Shown here one piece after another: positions 9,422 through 18,014 of a DNA stretch of 64,000 bases (its first letter is position 1; each line of letters opens with the position of its first letter). The notes beneath the pieces are model-generated. The model made no database searches. It worked only from the letters and a program-made list of their open reading frames with translations, and was not told the origin of the DNA. Origin of the DNA: Brucella sp. 21LCYQ03 (GTDB lineage Bacteria > Pseudomonadota > Alphaproteobacteria > Rhizobiales > Rhizobiaceae); the NCBI RefSeq assembly GCF_023554105.1, contig NZ_JAMJWE010000017.1:19865-83864 (forward strand). The letters run 5' to 3'. Position numbers and translations under genes: made by a program.

Positions 9422-11059
9422 CTACCGGCTTATGACATAGTCAAATTCGAGATCACGTTGCGCGGCCTCCTCAGACCGCTTCTCAACTGGGCCGTAACCG
9501 CCGCCGCCGGGCAGTTCCAGGATCAGACGACGACCAGCGGGTACGTGCTGTCTGCCCTTGGCATTGAGGACTGTGCCATCATCAAGAACGACTGCTCCGG
9601 CAGCACCATTCTCACCACCCTCTCGACCACGCGGCGGATGCTTGATGCGATCGAACATGGCATTGAAGTAAATTTCATGGCCTTGCGTGGGCGCGATCTC
9701 GACAACCTGTCCGAGGCCACCGCGATATTGACCAGCACCGCCAGAACCGTCGCGCAATTCTTTGCGCCAGAATATAACCGGGCCGACATGTTCGGTGGCT
9801 TCAATCGACATCGAATGGACGCCACTTGGAAAGGCGGTGGCACTTAAGCCGTCGAGTTGCGGACGCGCACCCGTTCCACCGCTATTAAACAACAGCACTT
9901 CGGCACGATGTCCGCCGTCTTTTGGTGCTTCCGCGCCGGTCAATGGGCGCGCGCTGACATGCAGATTCCACAAGGCGCCCGATCCTTCCGCCGGGATTTT
10001 TCCCGGCAGCATTTTGTGAACCGCACCAAGTACCGCGTCAGGCACCAGATGGCCGAGGACGTGTCGAACAGAAACCGGTGCAGGACGCTGTGCATTGAGG
10101 ATACAATCCTTAGGCGCAGTCACCTTGAATGGCAGCAGAGAGGCATAATTATTTGGAATTTCCGGCGCGAGCGAACATTTCAGGCCATAGCATGCATAGG
10201 CTGCTGAATAGATCAGTGGACAGTTGATCCCCTTAGGGCTTGGCGCGGATGTCCCAGCGAAGTCGGCCAGAATATGATCGGAATGCACATCAAGGCGCAC
10301 AACAATGTCGATGGGATCAAGATAACCATCCACCCGCATGACATTGGAATATGTTCCATGCGGCAAGGCAGCAAGCCGTTCGAGCGTTGCATCATAGCTG
10401 CGCTTGAAAATGAATTCGGCCAGACCCTCAAGGTCGTCGAGATGAAATTCATCCATCATGTCCATCAGACGGCGATGACCGATTTCGTTACAAGCAGCAA
10501 GCGAATAGACGTCACCGACAACCTGATGGCTTTCGCGCACATTGTTACGCAGAATATTGACGAGGTCTTTGTTGACCACACCGCGTTCCGCAAATTTCAT
10601 GATCGGCACAAAAATGCCTTCCTCATAAACTTCATTTGCGTCTGGACCGAAACCACGGCCACCCACATCAACAACGTGTGCCGTACAGGCAAAAAAGCCG
10701 GTCAACTCACCGTTGCGAAAGCTTGGCGACACAACGGTAAAGTCGTGGAGATGTCCTGTACCTTTCCAAGGGTCATTGGTAATGTATACATCACCTTCAA
10801 AAATATTCTCACGGCCAATGTCGTTGATGAAATGGCCAACGGCTTCCGCCATGGCATTGACGTGTCCGGGCGTACCAGTCACAGCCTGCGCAATCATCAA
10901 GCCTGCGCGGTTGAAAACACCCGCCGAAAGATCGCCGGATTCACGCACGCTGGTACTGAAAGCGGTGCGGATGAGCGTGACCGCCTGTTCTTCAACAACA
11001 GAAATAAGTCGGTTCCACATGATCTGCATATGGACGTCTGAAATAGGTTTCTTTGTCAT
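9422..11059 (-). CDS. hyuB: Hydantoinase/5-oxoprolinase subunit B (HyuB family)
   Basis: 545 residues from ATG 11059 (MTKKPISDVHMQIMWNRLIS), which has GAGGAATG just upstream; the in-frame start at 11101 would overlap hyuA. HyuB hallmarks: VTGTPGHVNAMAEA, VYITNDPWKGTGHLHDF, and the C-terminal GGGGYGPVEKRSEE segment. With HyuA it forms an ATP-dependent amidohydrolase that opens five-membered lactams or hydantoins (5-oxoproline, N-methylhydantoin, N-substituted hydantoins). The exact substrate cannot be read from sequence. The gene is 11 bp after hyuA, implying coupled translation. Confidence 0.9.
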   Translation of the reverse strand: MTKKPISDVHMQIMWNRLISVVEEQAVTLIRTAFSTSVRESGDLSAGVFNRAGLMIAQAVTGTPGHVNAMAEAVGHFINDIGRENIFEGDVYITNDPWKGTGHLHDFTVVSPSFRNGELTGFFACTAHVVDVGGRGFGPDANEVYEEGIFVPIMKFAERGVVNKDLVNILRNNVRESHQVVGDVYSLAACNEIGHRRLMDMMDEFHLDDLEGLAEFIFKRSYDATLERLAALPHGTYSNVMRVDGYLDPIDIVVRLDVHSDHILADFAGTSAPSPKGINCPLIYSAAYACYGLKCSLAPEIPNNYASLLPFKVTAPKDCILNAQRPAPVSVRHVLGHLVPDAVLGAVHKMLPGKIPAEGSGALWNLHVSARPLTGAEAPKDGGHRAEVLLFNSGGTGARPQLDGLSATAFPSGVHSMSIEATEHVGPVIFWRKELRDGSGGAGQYRGGLGQVVEIAPTQGHEIYFNAMFDRIKHPPRGREGGENGAAGAVVLDDGTVLNAKGRQHVPAGRRLILELPGGGGYGPVEKRSEEAAQRDLEFDYVISR

Positions 11060-11070
11060 GATAACATTCC

Positions 11071-13158
11071 TCAAGCAGCTTTTGCGCGCAATAACAGGCA
11101 TCCATCGGCCTGCATGATCACTTCGCGGCTAGCAGTCACGATGGTTGATGTTTCGCGTTCTGTGATGACAGCAGGCCCGGCGATCCAATCACCTGGTTTC
11201 ATATCGGCACGTTCAACGACAGAGGCATCCAGAAAGCGCTCTTCGAGCACATCGAATATCTGCCGCTGACCAGACACAGATGCCTGGGATTGTTTGTTTA
11301 CAGGCTTTGCAGGCGATGGAGCGGCCGCATCTGCACTTGCACGCAACGACCAACTCACAATTTCAACGTCCAGATCATCAATCACACGACCGAAGAAACG
11401 TTCATAGCATTCATCGAAAAGACCGCGGAAAAGGCCAGCATCCGCATCCTGATAGCCGCGAACTTCAATAGTTACGGGCACTTCCCAGCCTTGACCCGCA
11501 TAGCGCATATAGGCCGTGCATTCGAGCGATGGGTTCGCATCGGGCGCACCCGAACGCACAAATGACGTTGCTTCCTCCACCAGTTCGCGGATGACCGTAT
11601 TGATCGCGGTGCCATCAAAACGGCTCAGGCGACTATAGGCACTGCGGACAGATTCAAAACCAAAAGGAGCGCGCAGAAAGCCGATTGCCGAGCCCACGCC
11701 TGCACCGGGCGGAATGAGAAGATCATTAACACCGAGCTTTTCGCAAAGGCGTGCCGCATGAACAGGCGCTGCTCCACCAAAGGCAATCATTGTGAATTCC
11801 GATAATTCCTTGCCGTTTTCGACCGCATGCATGCGCGCTGCGTTGCTCATGTTCTCGTCGACGACTTCACTCAAACCATAAGCAGAGGTTGCAACATCTG
11901 AACCGAGTTTACTTCCAATATCAGCTTCCATCGCCTTTTCAGACGCATTGCGTGACAGCTTCATTGCACCACCAGCGAAGCTTTCGGGATCAAGGCGACC
12001 GAGAATAACATCGGCATCCGTAACGGTTGGATGAATACCACCGCGATCATAACAAGCAGGGCCCGGTTCTGATCCTGCACTATGCGGACCAACACGGATC
12101 TGGCGCATGGAATCCACCGTTGCAATCGAGCCGCCACCAGCGCCGATCTCGACCATTTCGATAACCGGAATAGAAATCGGCATGCCGCTGCCCTTCTTGA
12201 AGCGATATGTGCGCGCCACTTCAAAGGTCTTCGACGTCTTTGGAACCTGCTGTTCGATCAGGCAGATTTTCGCGGTTGTCCCACCCATATCGTAGGAAAC
12301 GACCTGATCAAGGTTGTGATTAGCCGCAATATAGGCCGCAAAGATCGCGCCTCCTGCGGGTCCCGATTCAAGCAGACGAACCGGAAATTCAATCGCACTT
12401 TCAATACTAATGATACCACCACCCGAATGGATCATGAAGACAGGAGAGACCAGCCCCTCTTCGCGCAAACGGCCAACCAGACGATTGAGATAAGAAGCCA
12501 TCAAAGGCTTCACATAGGCATTCGCACAAACCGTATTGAAGCGCTGGAACTCACGCATCTGTGGCGACACTTCCGATGAGATCGACACCGACAGATCAGA
12601 CTTTTTCGCCAGCAACCGATCACGGAAGCGGCGCTCATGCTCACCATTGAGATAAGAATGGATGAAGCCCACGGCAACGCTTTCATAACCTTCCGCAATT
12701 ATGCGGTCGCAAAGTGCATCAACTTCCTTCTCATCAAGCGGCTTGAGAATTTCTCCCGTTGCTCCAATTCGCTCATCAATGACCAATCGATCGTTGCGCG
12801 GAACAAGTGGTGCTGGCAGGACGATATCCAGATCATACTGCTCGAAGCGACTTTCAGTACGCATTTCGATAACGTCACGGAAGCCTTTCGTCGTCACGAG
12901 CGCAGTTTTCGCTCCGCGCCGCTCAATCAACGCATTCGTAGCAAGTGTTGTGCCGTGAATAACGGTGTCGATCTGCTCAAGCTTTACTCCAGCTTTTTCA
13001 GCCACCTCAACAATAGCTTTGATGATCGCGTTTTCCGGAAATGCGTAATCCGTCAGTACCTTGGTCGAATGAAGAGTCTCACCAACTTCCATCGCCACAT
13101 CAGTAAAGGTTCCGCCAATATCGACACCAACCCTGATCAGTTTGCCATCTATCGTCAT
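11071..13158 (-). CDS. hyuA: Hydantoinase/5-oxoprolinase subunit A (HyuA family)
   Basis: 695 residues, the normal length for HyuA. It begins IRVGVDIGGTFTDVAMEVGE, the ASKHA-type phosphate-binding loop. Further ATPase motifs are IDTVIHGTTLATNALIERRG, VVSYDMGGTTAKICLI and FGGAAPVHAARLCEKLGV. This subunit phosphorylates the lactam or hydantoin carbonyl with ATP before hydrolysis by the HyuAB complex in the cytoplasm. The start ATG 13158 (MTIDGKLIRVG) is well placed. It follows the binding-protein gene after a 186-bp gap with two hairpins and is followed closely by hyuB. Confidence 0.92.
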   Translation of the reverse strand: MTIDGKLIRVGVDIGGTFTDVAMEVGETLHSTKVLTDYAFPENAIIKAIVEVAEKAGVKLEQIDTVIHGTTLATNALIERRGAKTALVTTKGFRDVIEMRTESRFEQYDLDIVLPAPLVPRNDRLVIDERIGATGEILKPLDEKEVDALCDRIIAEGYESVAVGFIHSYLNGEHERRFRDRLLAKKSDLSVSISSEVSPQMREFQRFNTVCANAYVKPLMASYLNRLVGRLREEGLVSPVFMIHSGGGIISIESAIEFPVRLLESGPAGGAIFAAYIAANHNLDQVVSYDMGGTTAKICLIEQQVPKTSKTFEVARTYRFKKGSGMPISIPVIEMVEIGAGGGSIATVDSMRQIRVGPHSAGSEPGPACYDRGGIHPTVTDADVILGRLDPESFAGGAMKLSRNASEKAMEADIGSKLGSDVATSAYGLSEVVDENMSNAARMHAVENGKELSEFTMIAFGGAAPVHAARLCEKLGVNDLLIPPGAGVGSAIGFLRAPFGFESVRSAYSRLSRFDGTAINTVIRELVEEATSFVRSGAPDANPSLECTAYMRYAGQGWEVPVTIEVRGYQDADAGLFRGLFDECYERFFGRVIDDLDVEIVSWSLRASADAAAPSPAKPVNKQSQASVSGQRQIFDVLEERFLDASVVERADMKPGDWIAGPAVITERETSTIVTASREVIMQADGCLLLRAKAA

Positions 13159-13242
13159 GTTCTGCTTAACTCCCAGAAAGAGATCAATACGGTATGTGCG
13201 GGCGCAGCTGGAAAGCTGTAGAGCGGCACGTGTTTATCGGTT

Positions 13243-13263
13243 CCCGCAAATATCCTTTGCGGG
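13243..13263. other. Intercistronic stem-loop 1
   Basis: CCCGCAAA TATCC TTTGCGGG, an 8-bp perfect stem with no T-run, in the transcript between the binding-protein gene and hyuA. It probably protects the 3' end of the abundant binding-protein message or tunes the ratio of downstream genes (inference). Confidence 0.55.
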
Positions 13264-13298
13264 TTCAATATCGTTAAGTGTGAATGCTTTGGTGGTTC

Positions 13299-13320
13299 GT
13301 GTGCGGTTAGCGCCGCACAC
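13299..13320. other. Intercistronic stem-loop 2
   Basis: GTGTGCGG TTAGCG CCGCACAC, a second perfect 8-bp stem 25 bp beyond the binding-protein stop codon. Together with the hairpin at 13243 it makes a likely mRNA processing or attenuation zone inside the operon. Confidence 0.55.
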
Positions 13321-13344
13321 CGTCTAACTCAAATCACGGGGTGT

Positions 13345-14166
13345 CTATTGCTTGCCCGTGAAATCGACACCTTCTAGTTCAGTTGGTAGTTTTGGACGAT
13401 CAACACCAATCCATTTTTTATAAAGCGCATCCAATGATCCGTCGGCATTATGCCGCGTTACGAAATCATTGAGATAATCGAGCATTTCCTGGTCGCCCTT
13501 ACGAACAGCCATGGATTGAATATTATCTGCAGCCTTATACTTGCGGTCATAGTTATCGCCATTCCCCGTGCTGTCGATCACCAAACCATAGGTCAGACTT
13601 CCAAGAATAGCGTCTACCTGTCCAGACAAAAGGGCTTGCACGGTTGTTGCATCATCATCGAAACCTTTGGTTTTCGTTCCCGCTGGTGCAACCCTTCTAA
13701 GGATCGGCTCAAACGCGCTGCCCCGGTTGACGCCTATTGTATAGTTGGCAAGGTCTTCATTGCCTTTAATGGCGAGATCTTTTTTACCCCAAACAGTGAT
13801 GTCATTTGCGGAGTAAGGCAGAGCAAACTGAATGACCTTGGCGCGTTCCGGCGTGACCGTCATAGATGGCACAAGGAAATCAACCATACCATTGGTCAGC
13901 AGTGGAATGCGGTTCTGGCCGGTAACGCGTTCGAACTTGACCTCCACACCAAGTTCCTTGGCAATCAGATTGGCAACTTCAATGTCGTAGCCACCATTCT
14001 TGCCATTCTCGTCAATAAAGCCCCATGGAAACTGATCCATTTGAACCCCAATAACGGCAACGCCCTTGGCTTTGATTTCGTCAGGTGATGCAGCCAGTGC
14101 AGCACCGGAGACCCAAAGAGATGCAACAACACCTGCTGCCAGACTAAATGCGATCTTCGAAAACAT
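13345..14166 (-). CDS. ABC transporter periplasmic binding protein, family 3 (polar amino acid type)
   Basis: 273 residues with a typical Sec signal peptide, cleavage predicted after ALA at residue 25. The mature part has the family-3 solute-binding layout: VAVIGVQMDQFPWGFIDENG, GGYDIEVANLIAKELGVEV, a VPSMTVTPERAKVIQF hinge segment and a C-terminal DGSLDALYKKWIGVD. It captures a polar amino acid or similar small zwitterion in the periplasm and delivers it to the two permeases encoded just upstream. Given the HyuAB enzymes beside it, the ligand may be a hydantoin, 5-oxoproline or N-carbamoyl/N-methyl amino acid, which is unproven. Confidence 0.9.
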   Translation of the reverse strand: MFSKIAFSLAAGVVASLWVSGAALAASPDEIKAKGVAVIGVQMDQFPWGFIDENGKNGGYDIEVANLIAKELGVEVKFERVTGQNRIPLLTNGMVDFLVPSMTVTPERAKVIQFALPYSANDITVWGKKDLAIKGNEDLANYTIGVNRGSAFEPILRRVAPAGTKTKGFDDDATTVQALLSGQVDAILGSLTYGLVIDSTGNGDNYDRKYKAADNIQSMAVRKGDQEMLDYLNDFVTRHNADGSLDALYKKWIGVDRPKLPTELEGVDFTGKQ

Positions 14167-14196
14167 GTTCTTACCTCTGGTTTATTTATTGTTGAT

Positions 14197-14847
14197 TTAA
14201 CGTGAAGCGTTGAGGCGCTTCTCGATCCGGGCGCTGTAGTAAGTAAGCGGTACACAAATGACGAAGTACATCAGACCCACCGTGCCAAAAACTTTCATCG
14301 GCTCGAATGTGATATTGGCCATGAGCTGTCCTGATCGTGTGAGTTCTGTCAGCCCAAGCAATGCGGCCAGTGCGGTTCCCTTGATCAGATTGACCAGAAA
14401 TCCGATGGTCGCAGGCAGACCGATGCGAAATGCCTGTGGCAGTACGACATCCTTCATGCGATCAAAATATCCAACGCCGAGCGCACGTGCAGCCTCATCC
14501 TGACCGGTTGGAACAGCTTCGATACTTCCACGCCAGATCTCACCTAAAAACGCACTGGCATGCAGCGAAAGTCCGACGATCATGGCCACCCAAACATCGA
14601 CGCGAAGGCCCAACAGCGGCAAGCCAAAATAGACAAAGAAGAGCTGGATGAGCAGCGGCGTACCCTGGAAAATCTGGATATAGGTCGCCATCGTATAACG
14701 CAGCCATTTCATCCGGCTGGTACGCCCAAGCGCTACCATCAAACCCGCAAGCCCTCCGAAAGTAAAAGCGAGGATTGACAGCAAGACCGTCCAGCGCGCG
14801 CCTTCAAGGATAAAAAAGAATTCTCCTGAACCAAAACTACGGATCAT
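14197..14847 (-). CDS. Amino acid ABC transporter permease (HisM/GlnP family)
   Basis: 216 residues, about five transmembrane helices. The permease EAA loop reads AARALGVGYFDRMKDVVLPQ, where it contacts the ATPase, and IFQGTPLLIQLFFVYFGLP is the family's typical second-helix segment. It forms the inner-membrane channel together with the second permease 9 bp upstream. Start ATG at 14847 (MIRSFGSGEFF). Confidence 0.9.
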   Translation of the reverse strand: MIRSFGSGEFFFILEGARWTVLLSILAFTFGGLAGLMVALGRTSRMKWLRYTMATYIQIFQGTPLLIQLFFVYFGLPLLGLRVDVWVAMIVGLSLHASAFLGEIWRGSIEAVPTGQDEAARALGVGYFDRMKDVVLPQAFRIGLPATIGFLVNLIKGTALAALLGLTELTRSGQLMANITFEPMKVFGTVGLMYFVICVPLTYYSARIEKRLNASR

Positions 14848-14856
14848 CGCTAAGCC

Positions 14857-15525
14857 TCACTTCGTCGGATAAGAAAAGTAGGTTCTGCCGATGAATTGCA
14901 GAACGATGGAGAAGAATTGCGATAGTGCGAGATAGATAACGCCCAGTATGAAATAGACCTCAAAACTTCGGAACGTTTCTGAATCGATCATCTGTCCCAC
15001 ATAGGTCAGTTCTTCCGCAGAGATGGATGCCACCAGGCTTGAATTGAGCATCATCAGGATGAACTGACTACACAAAGCGGGGTAGACTGCGCGAATGGCC
15101 GGACGGAAGATAATGAAGCGGTAAATATCGAATGTATGAAGTCCCAATGCCTTACCAGCTTCAACCTGCCCAACCTTGATTGATTCAACACCACCGCGAA
15201 CGATTTCAGCAGCATAAGCCGCGCAGTTCAGCGTCATCGCCAAAATTGCCGCTTGTTCCGCGGTCAGCGTGACCCCCATCGAAGGCATGCCGAAGAAGAT
15301 AAAAAACAACTGTACAAGAAACGGCGTATTCCGGATCAGTTCAATATAACCAAACGCGATAAGCGAAATTGGCTTGATTGAGCTCATGCGCATAAGCATG
15401 AAAACGATACCGAGCAGCAAGCCCAAAATCATCGAAGTGGACGATATTTTCAGCGTCAGGATTGCGCCATTAACGAGCGCAGGCCACGCTGCTAAGATTG
15501 GTCCAAAGTCAAATATATACTGCAT
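14857..15525 (-). CDS. Amino acid ABC transporter permease (HisQ/GlnP family)
   Basis: 222 residues with about five transmembrane helices. Motifs are ELIRNTPFLVQLFFIFFGMP and the EAA loop VEAGKALGLHTFDIYRFII. Paired with the neighbouring permease to form a heterodimeric channel, as in HisQM-type importers. It is preceded by the ATPase gene with a 38-bp gap. Confidence 0.9.
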   Translation of the reverse strand: MQYIFDFGPILAAWPALVNGAILTLKISSTSMILGLLLGIVFMLMRMSSIKPISLIAFGYIELIRNTPFLVQLFFIFFGMPSMGVTLTAEQAAILAMTLNCAAYAAEIVRGGVESIKVGQVEAGKALGLHTFDIYRFIIFRPAIRAVYPALCSQFILMMLNSSLVASISAEELTYVGQMIDSETFRSFEVYFILGVIYLALSQFFSIVLQFIGRTYFSYPTK

Positions 15526-15563
15526 TCGCTATCTCCCACTTATTGCCTTTGTTCCCCTTATTT

Positions 15564-16304
15564 TCAGTGGTTGAGAATTTGCCCCAGAAACGCTTTGGCG
15601 CGCTCATGTTTGGGATTGCTGAAAAATTCGTTCGGCGGAGCGCTTTCGATAATCTCACCGCGGTCCATGAATATCACACGATGCGCAACTGCGCGGGCAA
15701 AACCCATCTCATGAGTGACACAGATCATGGTGATGCCGTCATCTGCGAGTGATACCATGGTATCAAGTACCTCTTTGACCATCTCGGGATCGAGCGCCGA
15801 AGTCGGCTCATCAAAAAGCATGATCTTGGGATCCATACAAAGTGCGCGCGCAATGGCCACGCGCTGCTGCTGTCCGCCAGATAGTTGCGCCGGATATTTA
15901 TTGGCCTGATCCGCAATATGGACGCGGTTGAGAAAATGCATCGCCTTTTCTTTAGCTGCTGCCGTCGACGACTTGTGCACGCGGCGCGGAGCGAGCATGC
16001 AATTTTCCAGAACGGTCATGTGCGGGAACAAATTAAACTGCTGAAAGACCATCCCGACATCGCGGCGAATATGATCAACATTCGCACCTTTGTTGCCCAA
16101 ACGGGTTCCATTCACATCAATCGTGCCGTCCTGTATTTCTTCAAGATAATTAATGCAGCGTATCAACGTGGATTTTCCAGAGCCGGACGGACCGCACAGC
16201 ACAATATGCTCGCCGCGATTGACCTCCAGATTGATGTCTCTGAGGACGTGAAGCTGGCCATACCATTTGTTGACCGAACTCATATTGATGGCTTTGTCAG
16301 TCAT
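15564..16304 (-). CDS. Amino acid ABC transporter ATP-binding protein (GlnQ family)
   Basis: 246 residues. Walker A is [14 protein letters not shown], the Q-loop [17 protein letters not shown], signature [15 protein letters not shown], Walker [15 protein letters not shown] and the H-loop CVTHEMGFA. These are the complete motifs of polar amino-acid importers such as GlnQ/HisP. It powers the two adjacent permeases from the cytoplasmic side. ATG 16304 has GCGAGAG upstream. It lies 43 bp after ridA. Confidence 0.93.
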   Translation of the reverse strand: MTDKAINMSSVNKWYGQLHVLRDINLEVNRGEHIVLCGPSGSGKSTLIRCINYLEEIQDGTIDVNGTRLGNKGANVDHIRRDVGMVFQQFNLFPHMTVLENCMLAPRRVHKSSTAAAKEKAMHFLNRVHIADQANKYPAQLSGGQQQRVAIARALCMDPKIMLFDEPTSALDPEMVKEVLDTMVSLADDGITMICVTHEMGFARAVAHRVIFMDRGEIIESAPPNEFFSNPKHERAKAFLGQILNH

Positions 16305-16347
16305 CTAACTCTCGCTTCGTAATATCGGCAGAATGGAAACGGCGCTT

Positions 16348-16818
16348 TTACGCCCGAACTTCAAAAATCGCATCGACTTCAACGGCGAAACCGCGTGGCA
16401 AGGAACCTGCACCCAAAGCCGTTCGCGTATGACGACCTTTCTCACCAAGAATTTCGACGAGAAGATCAGAAGCTCCGTCGATAACAGCCGGATGATCCTT
16501 AAAGTCCGGCACTGCATTGACGAATCCGCGCACTTGCAGACAGGCCGAGATACGGTCGAGATCTCCGTCAAGCGCAGTGGAAACCCGTGCCAGGATATTA
16601 AGTGCACAGACCCGGGAGGCCTGATAGGCCTCTTTCACATCCATCGTGCTACCCACTAAGCCGAGATAGCAATCAATGCCATCGACGCGCGGAACCTGAC
16701 CAGATATGTAAAGCGTATTACCGCTGAGCCTGAACGGAACATATGTGCCACTTGGTGCAGTGATGTCTGGAAGAGTGATACCTAGTTCTTTTAGTCTGGA
16801 TGAAACCGATCCCATCAT
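16348..16818 (-). CDS. RidA/YjgF family protein
   Basis: 156 residues from ATG 16818, preceded by AAGGGGAAAC (a second ATG follows at 16815). The longer form of the family with SGNTLYISGQVPRVDG, a central DLDRISACLQVRGFVNAVPD and GEKGRHTRTALGAGSLPRGF with the key arginine near the C terminus, ending in VEVDAIFEV. RidA proteins hydrolyse reactive enamines/imines made by PLP enzymes. Members encoded in catabolic operons often act on a pathway intermediate. It is the first gene of the transporter-hyuAB-aminotransferase operon, and a half-symmetrical operator lies 60-80 bp upstream of it. Confidence 0.88.
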   Translation of the reverse strand: MMGSVSSRLKELGITLPDITAPSGTYVPFRLSGNTLYISGQVPRVDGIDCYLGLVGSTMDVKEAYQASRVCALNILARVSTALDGDLDRISACLQVRGFVNAVPDFKDHPAVIDGASDLLVEILGEKGRHTRTALGAGSLPRGFAVEVDAIFEVRA

Positions 16819-16878
16819 GTTTCCCCTTATTGTTTTCCGCACTTCCTATTTTCATCACCAGCTACGTGACAGAAAAGA

Positions 16879-16896
16879 AAGGTGATATTATCAGTT
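16879..16896. promoter_or_regulatory. Imperfect operator upstream of ridA operon
   Basis: AAGGTGATATTATCAGTT, an inverted repeat (GTGATA-T-TATCA) matching the core of the perfect palindrome at 17162 (GTGATA-A-TATCAC). It suggests one regulator, the adjacent GntR protein, acts on both divergent units. Confidence 0.5.
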
Positions 16897-17161
16897 GCGG
16901 CTTTGTTATGACATTAAATTCGCGGAAATATTACTTCTTGTCAAGGTGATTTATTAGAGGTCATACAGCACTCAAAAAATGGGCATACCTTACATTTAAT
17001 TACTTAAAAATAGCTACTTAGGGAGTTTTCGGGCCATATTATTGATTATTAGCTGATATTTTTTTAGTAAAATTTCTTTTTATCATGCAAGATTCGCGCT
17101 CAACGCACCCGGACTTCAGAATCTGAATGGGTACGAATTTTAACCAAAAAGGAAATAAATT

Positions 17162-17186
17162 CATTAAGTGATAATATCACTTAATG
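17162..17186. promoter_or_regulatory. Perfect palindromic operator at start of second gntR
   Basis: Half-site CATTAAGTGATA, one base, then its exact reverse complement: 12+1+12 bp with no mismatch. It abuts the first possible start codon of the regulator (17188), so a bound dimer would block transcription or translation start. Autoregulation is inferred. Confidence 0.65.
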
Positions 17187-17187
17187 A

Positions 17188-18009
17188 ATGATACTATCTT
17201 GCTTATTACATAAAGGCATCGTAACAAAGCTGAGGGATGAGAAAACAAATTTGGCGGGATTGCTTTCATTGAAAACACTGACATCGCGAACAATTGACAA
17301 TCTCAAAGCACTGATTACCGATGGGACGCTCCAGAATGGAGATAAGCTTCCCACTTTGGCAGAGCTGGGCGACAGGCTTGGCGTCAGCCGGACAGTCATT
17401 CGCGAAGCAATTGCGGCCTTACGGTCAGACGGTCTGCTGGAAGCCAAACATGGAGTTGGTATCTTTGTTCGTGATCAGAATAAGGCCAAGGTGTCACCTG
17501 CCGAAGCTTCCACCATTTTGGAACCCCTCGGACTTTTATCGCTGCCCTTTATGGACCTGCTGGAATTACGAATGGCATTTGAGGTTCATGCAGCTGGTCT
17601 GGCCGCACAGCGCAGATCGTGGGCGCAGGAAGCGAAAATGTGGGAAGCACTCAAGCAATTCGAGAGCTTGCAGGATGACGAAGCGGCGCTGGACGAACTC
17701 GATTTTGTATTTCATCGATGCATAGCGGAAGCAACAAACAACCTTGCTTTCATCGAGTTTTTCAGCGTGATGAGCATGAAAATGCTGCCGCAGCCCGCGT
17801 TTTCACGCAATCTCAACCCCGCTTTGATCACACCCAAATACATACAAAATACCGTAGTGGAGCATCGCGCTATTTGTGAAGCGATCAGTTCAGGCGATGC
17901 AGAAAAAGCTCGTAATGCGATGCAGGCTCACCTTACTCGCAGTCATCAGCGTTATCGTGGTTTTTCAGGCAACATCGGTTCGCCGCTTAGCAATATCACA
18001 GAAGCGTAA
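17188..18009 (+). CDS. FadR-subfamily GntR transcriptional regulator
   Basis: Up to 273 residues from ATG 17188. A TTG at 17251 preceded by GAGGGATG is an attractive alternative start and would place the operator in the leader and not against the coding sequence. Winged helix: GDKLPTLAELGDRLGVSRTV and IREAIAALRSDGLLEAKHGV. C-terminal FCD domain with LDFVFHRCIAEATNN and VVEHRAICEAISSGDAEKAR, including the metal/effector histidines. Closely similar in layout to the GntR protein at 6357. Divergent from the ridA-ABC-hyuAB operon, which it probably represses until the substrate is present (inference). Confidence 0.9.
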   Translation: MILSCLLHKGIVTKLRDEKTNLAGLLSLKTLTSRTIDNLKALITDGTLQNGDKLPTLAELGDRLGVSRTVIREAIAALRSDGLLEAKHGVGIFVRDQNKAKVSPAEASTILEPLGLLSLPFMDLLELRMAFEVHAAGLAAQRRSWAQEAKMWEALKQFESLQDDEAALDELDFVFHRCIAEATNNLAFIEFFSVMSMKMLPQPAFSRNLNPALITPKYIQNTVVEHRAICEAISSGDAEKARNAMQAHLTRSHQRYRGFSGNIGSPLSNITEA

Positions 18010-18014
18010 AAGCC

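Larger units (their letters stand above)
16819..17187. other. Divergent control region between ridA operon and gntR
   Basis: 369 bp of AT-rich DNA without a gene, holding two operator-like inverted repeats, one near each transcription unit (16879 and 17162). Several TATAAT-like stretches are possible, but I cannot assign promoters safely. Confidence 0.6.

Noticed and set aside
12082..12579. 165-codon plus-strand frame antisense to hyuA
   Set aside because: Shadow of the hyuA codons; no ribosome site, amino-acid use unlike a real protein, and hyuA is a clear full-length family member on the other strand.
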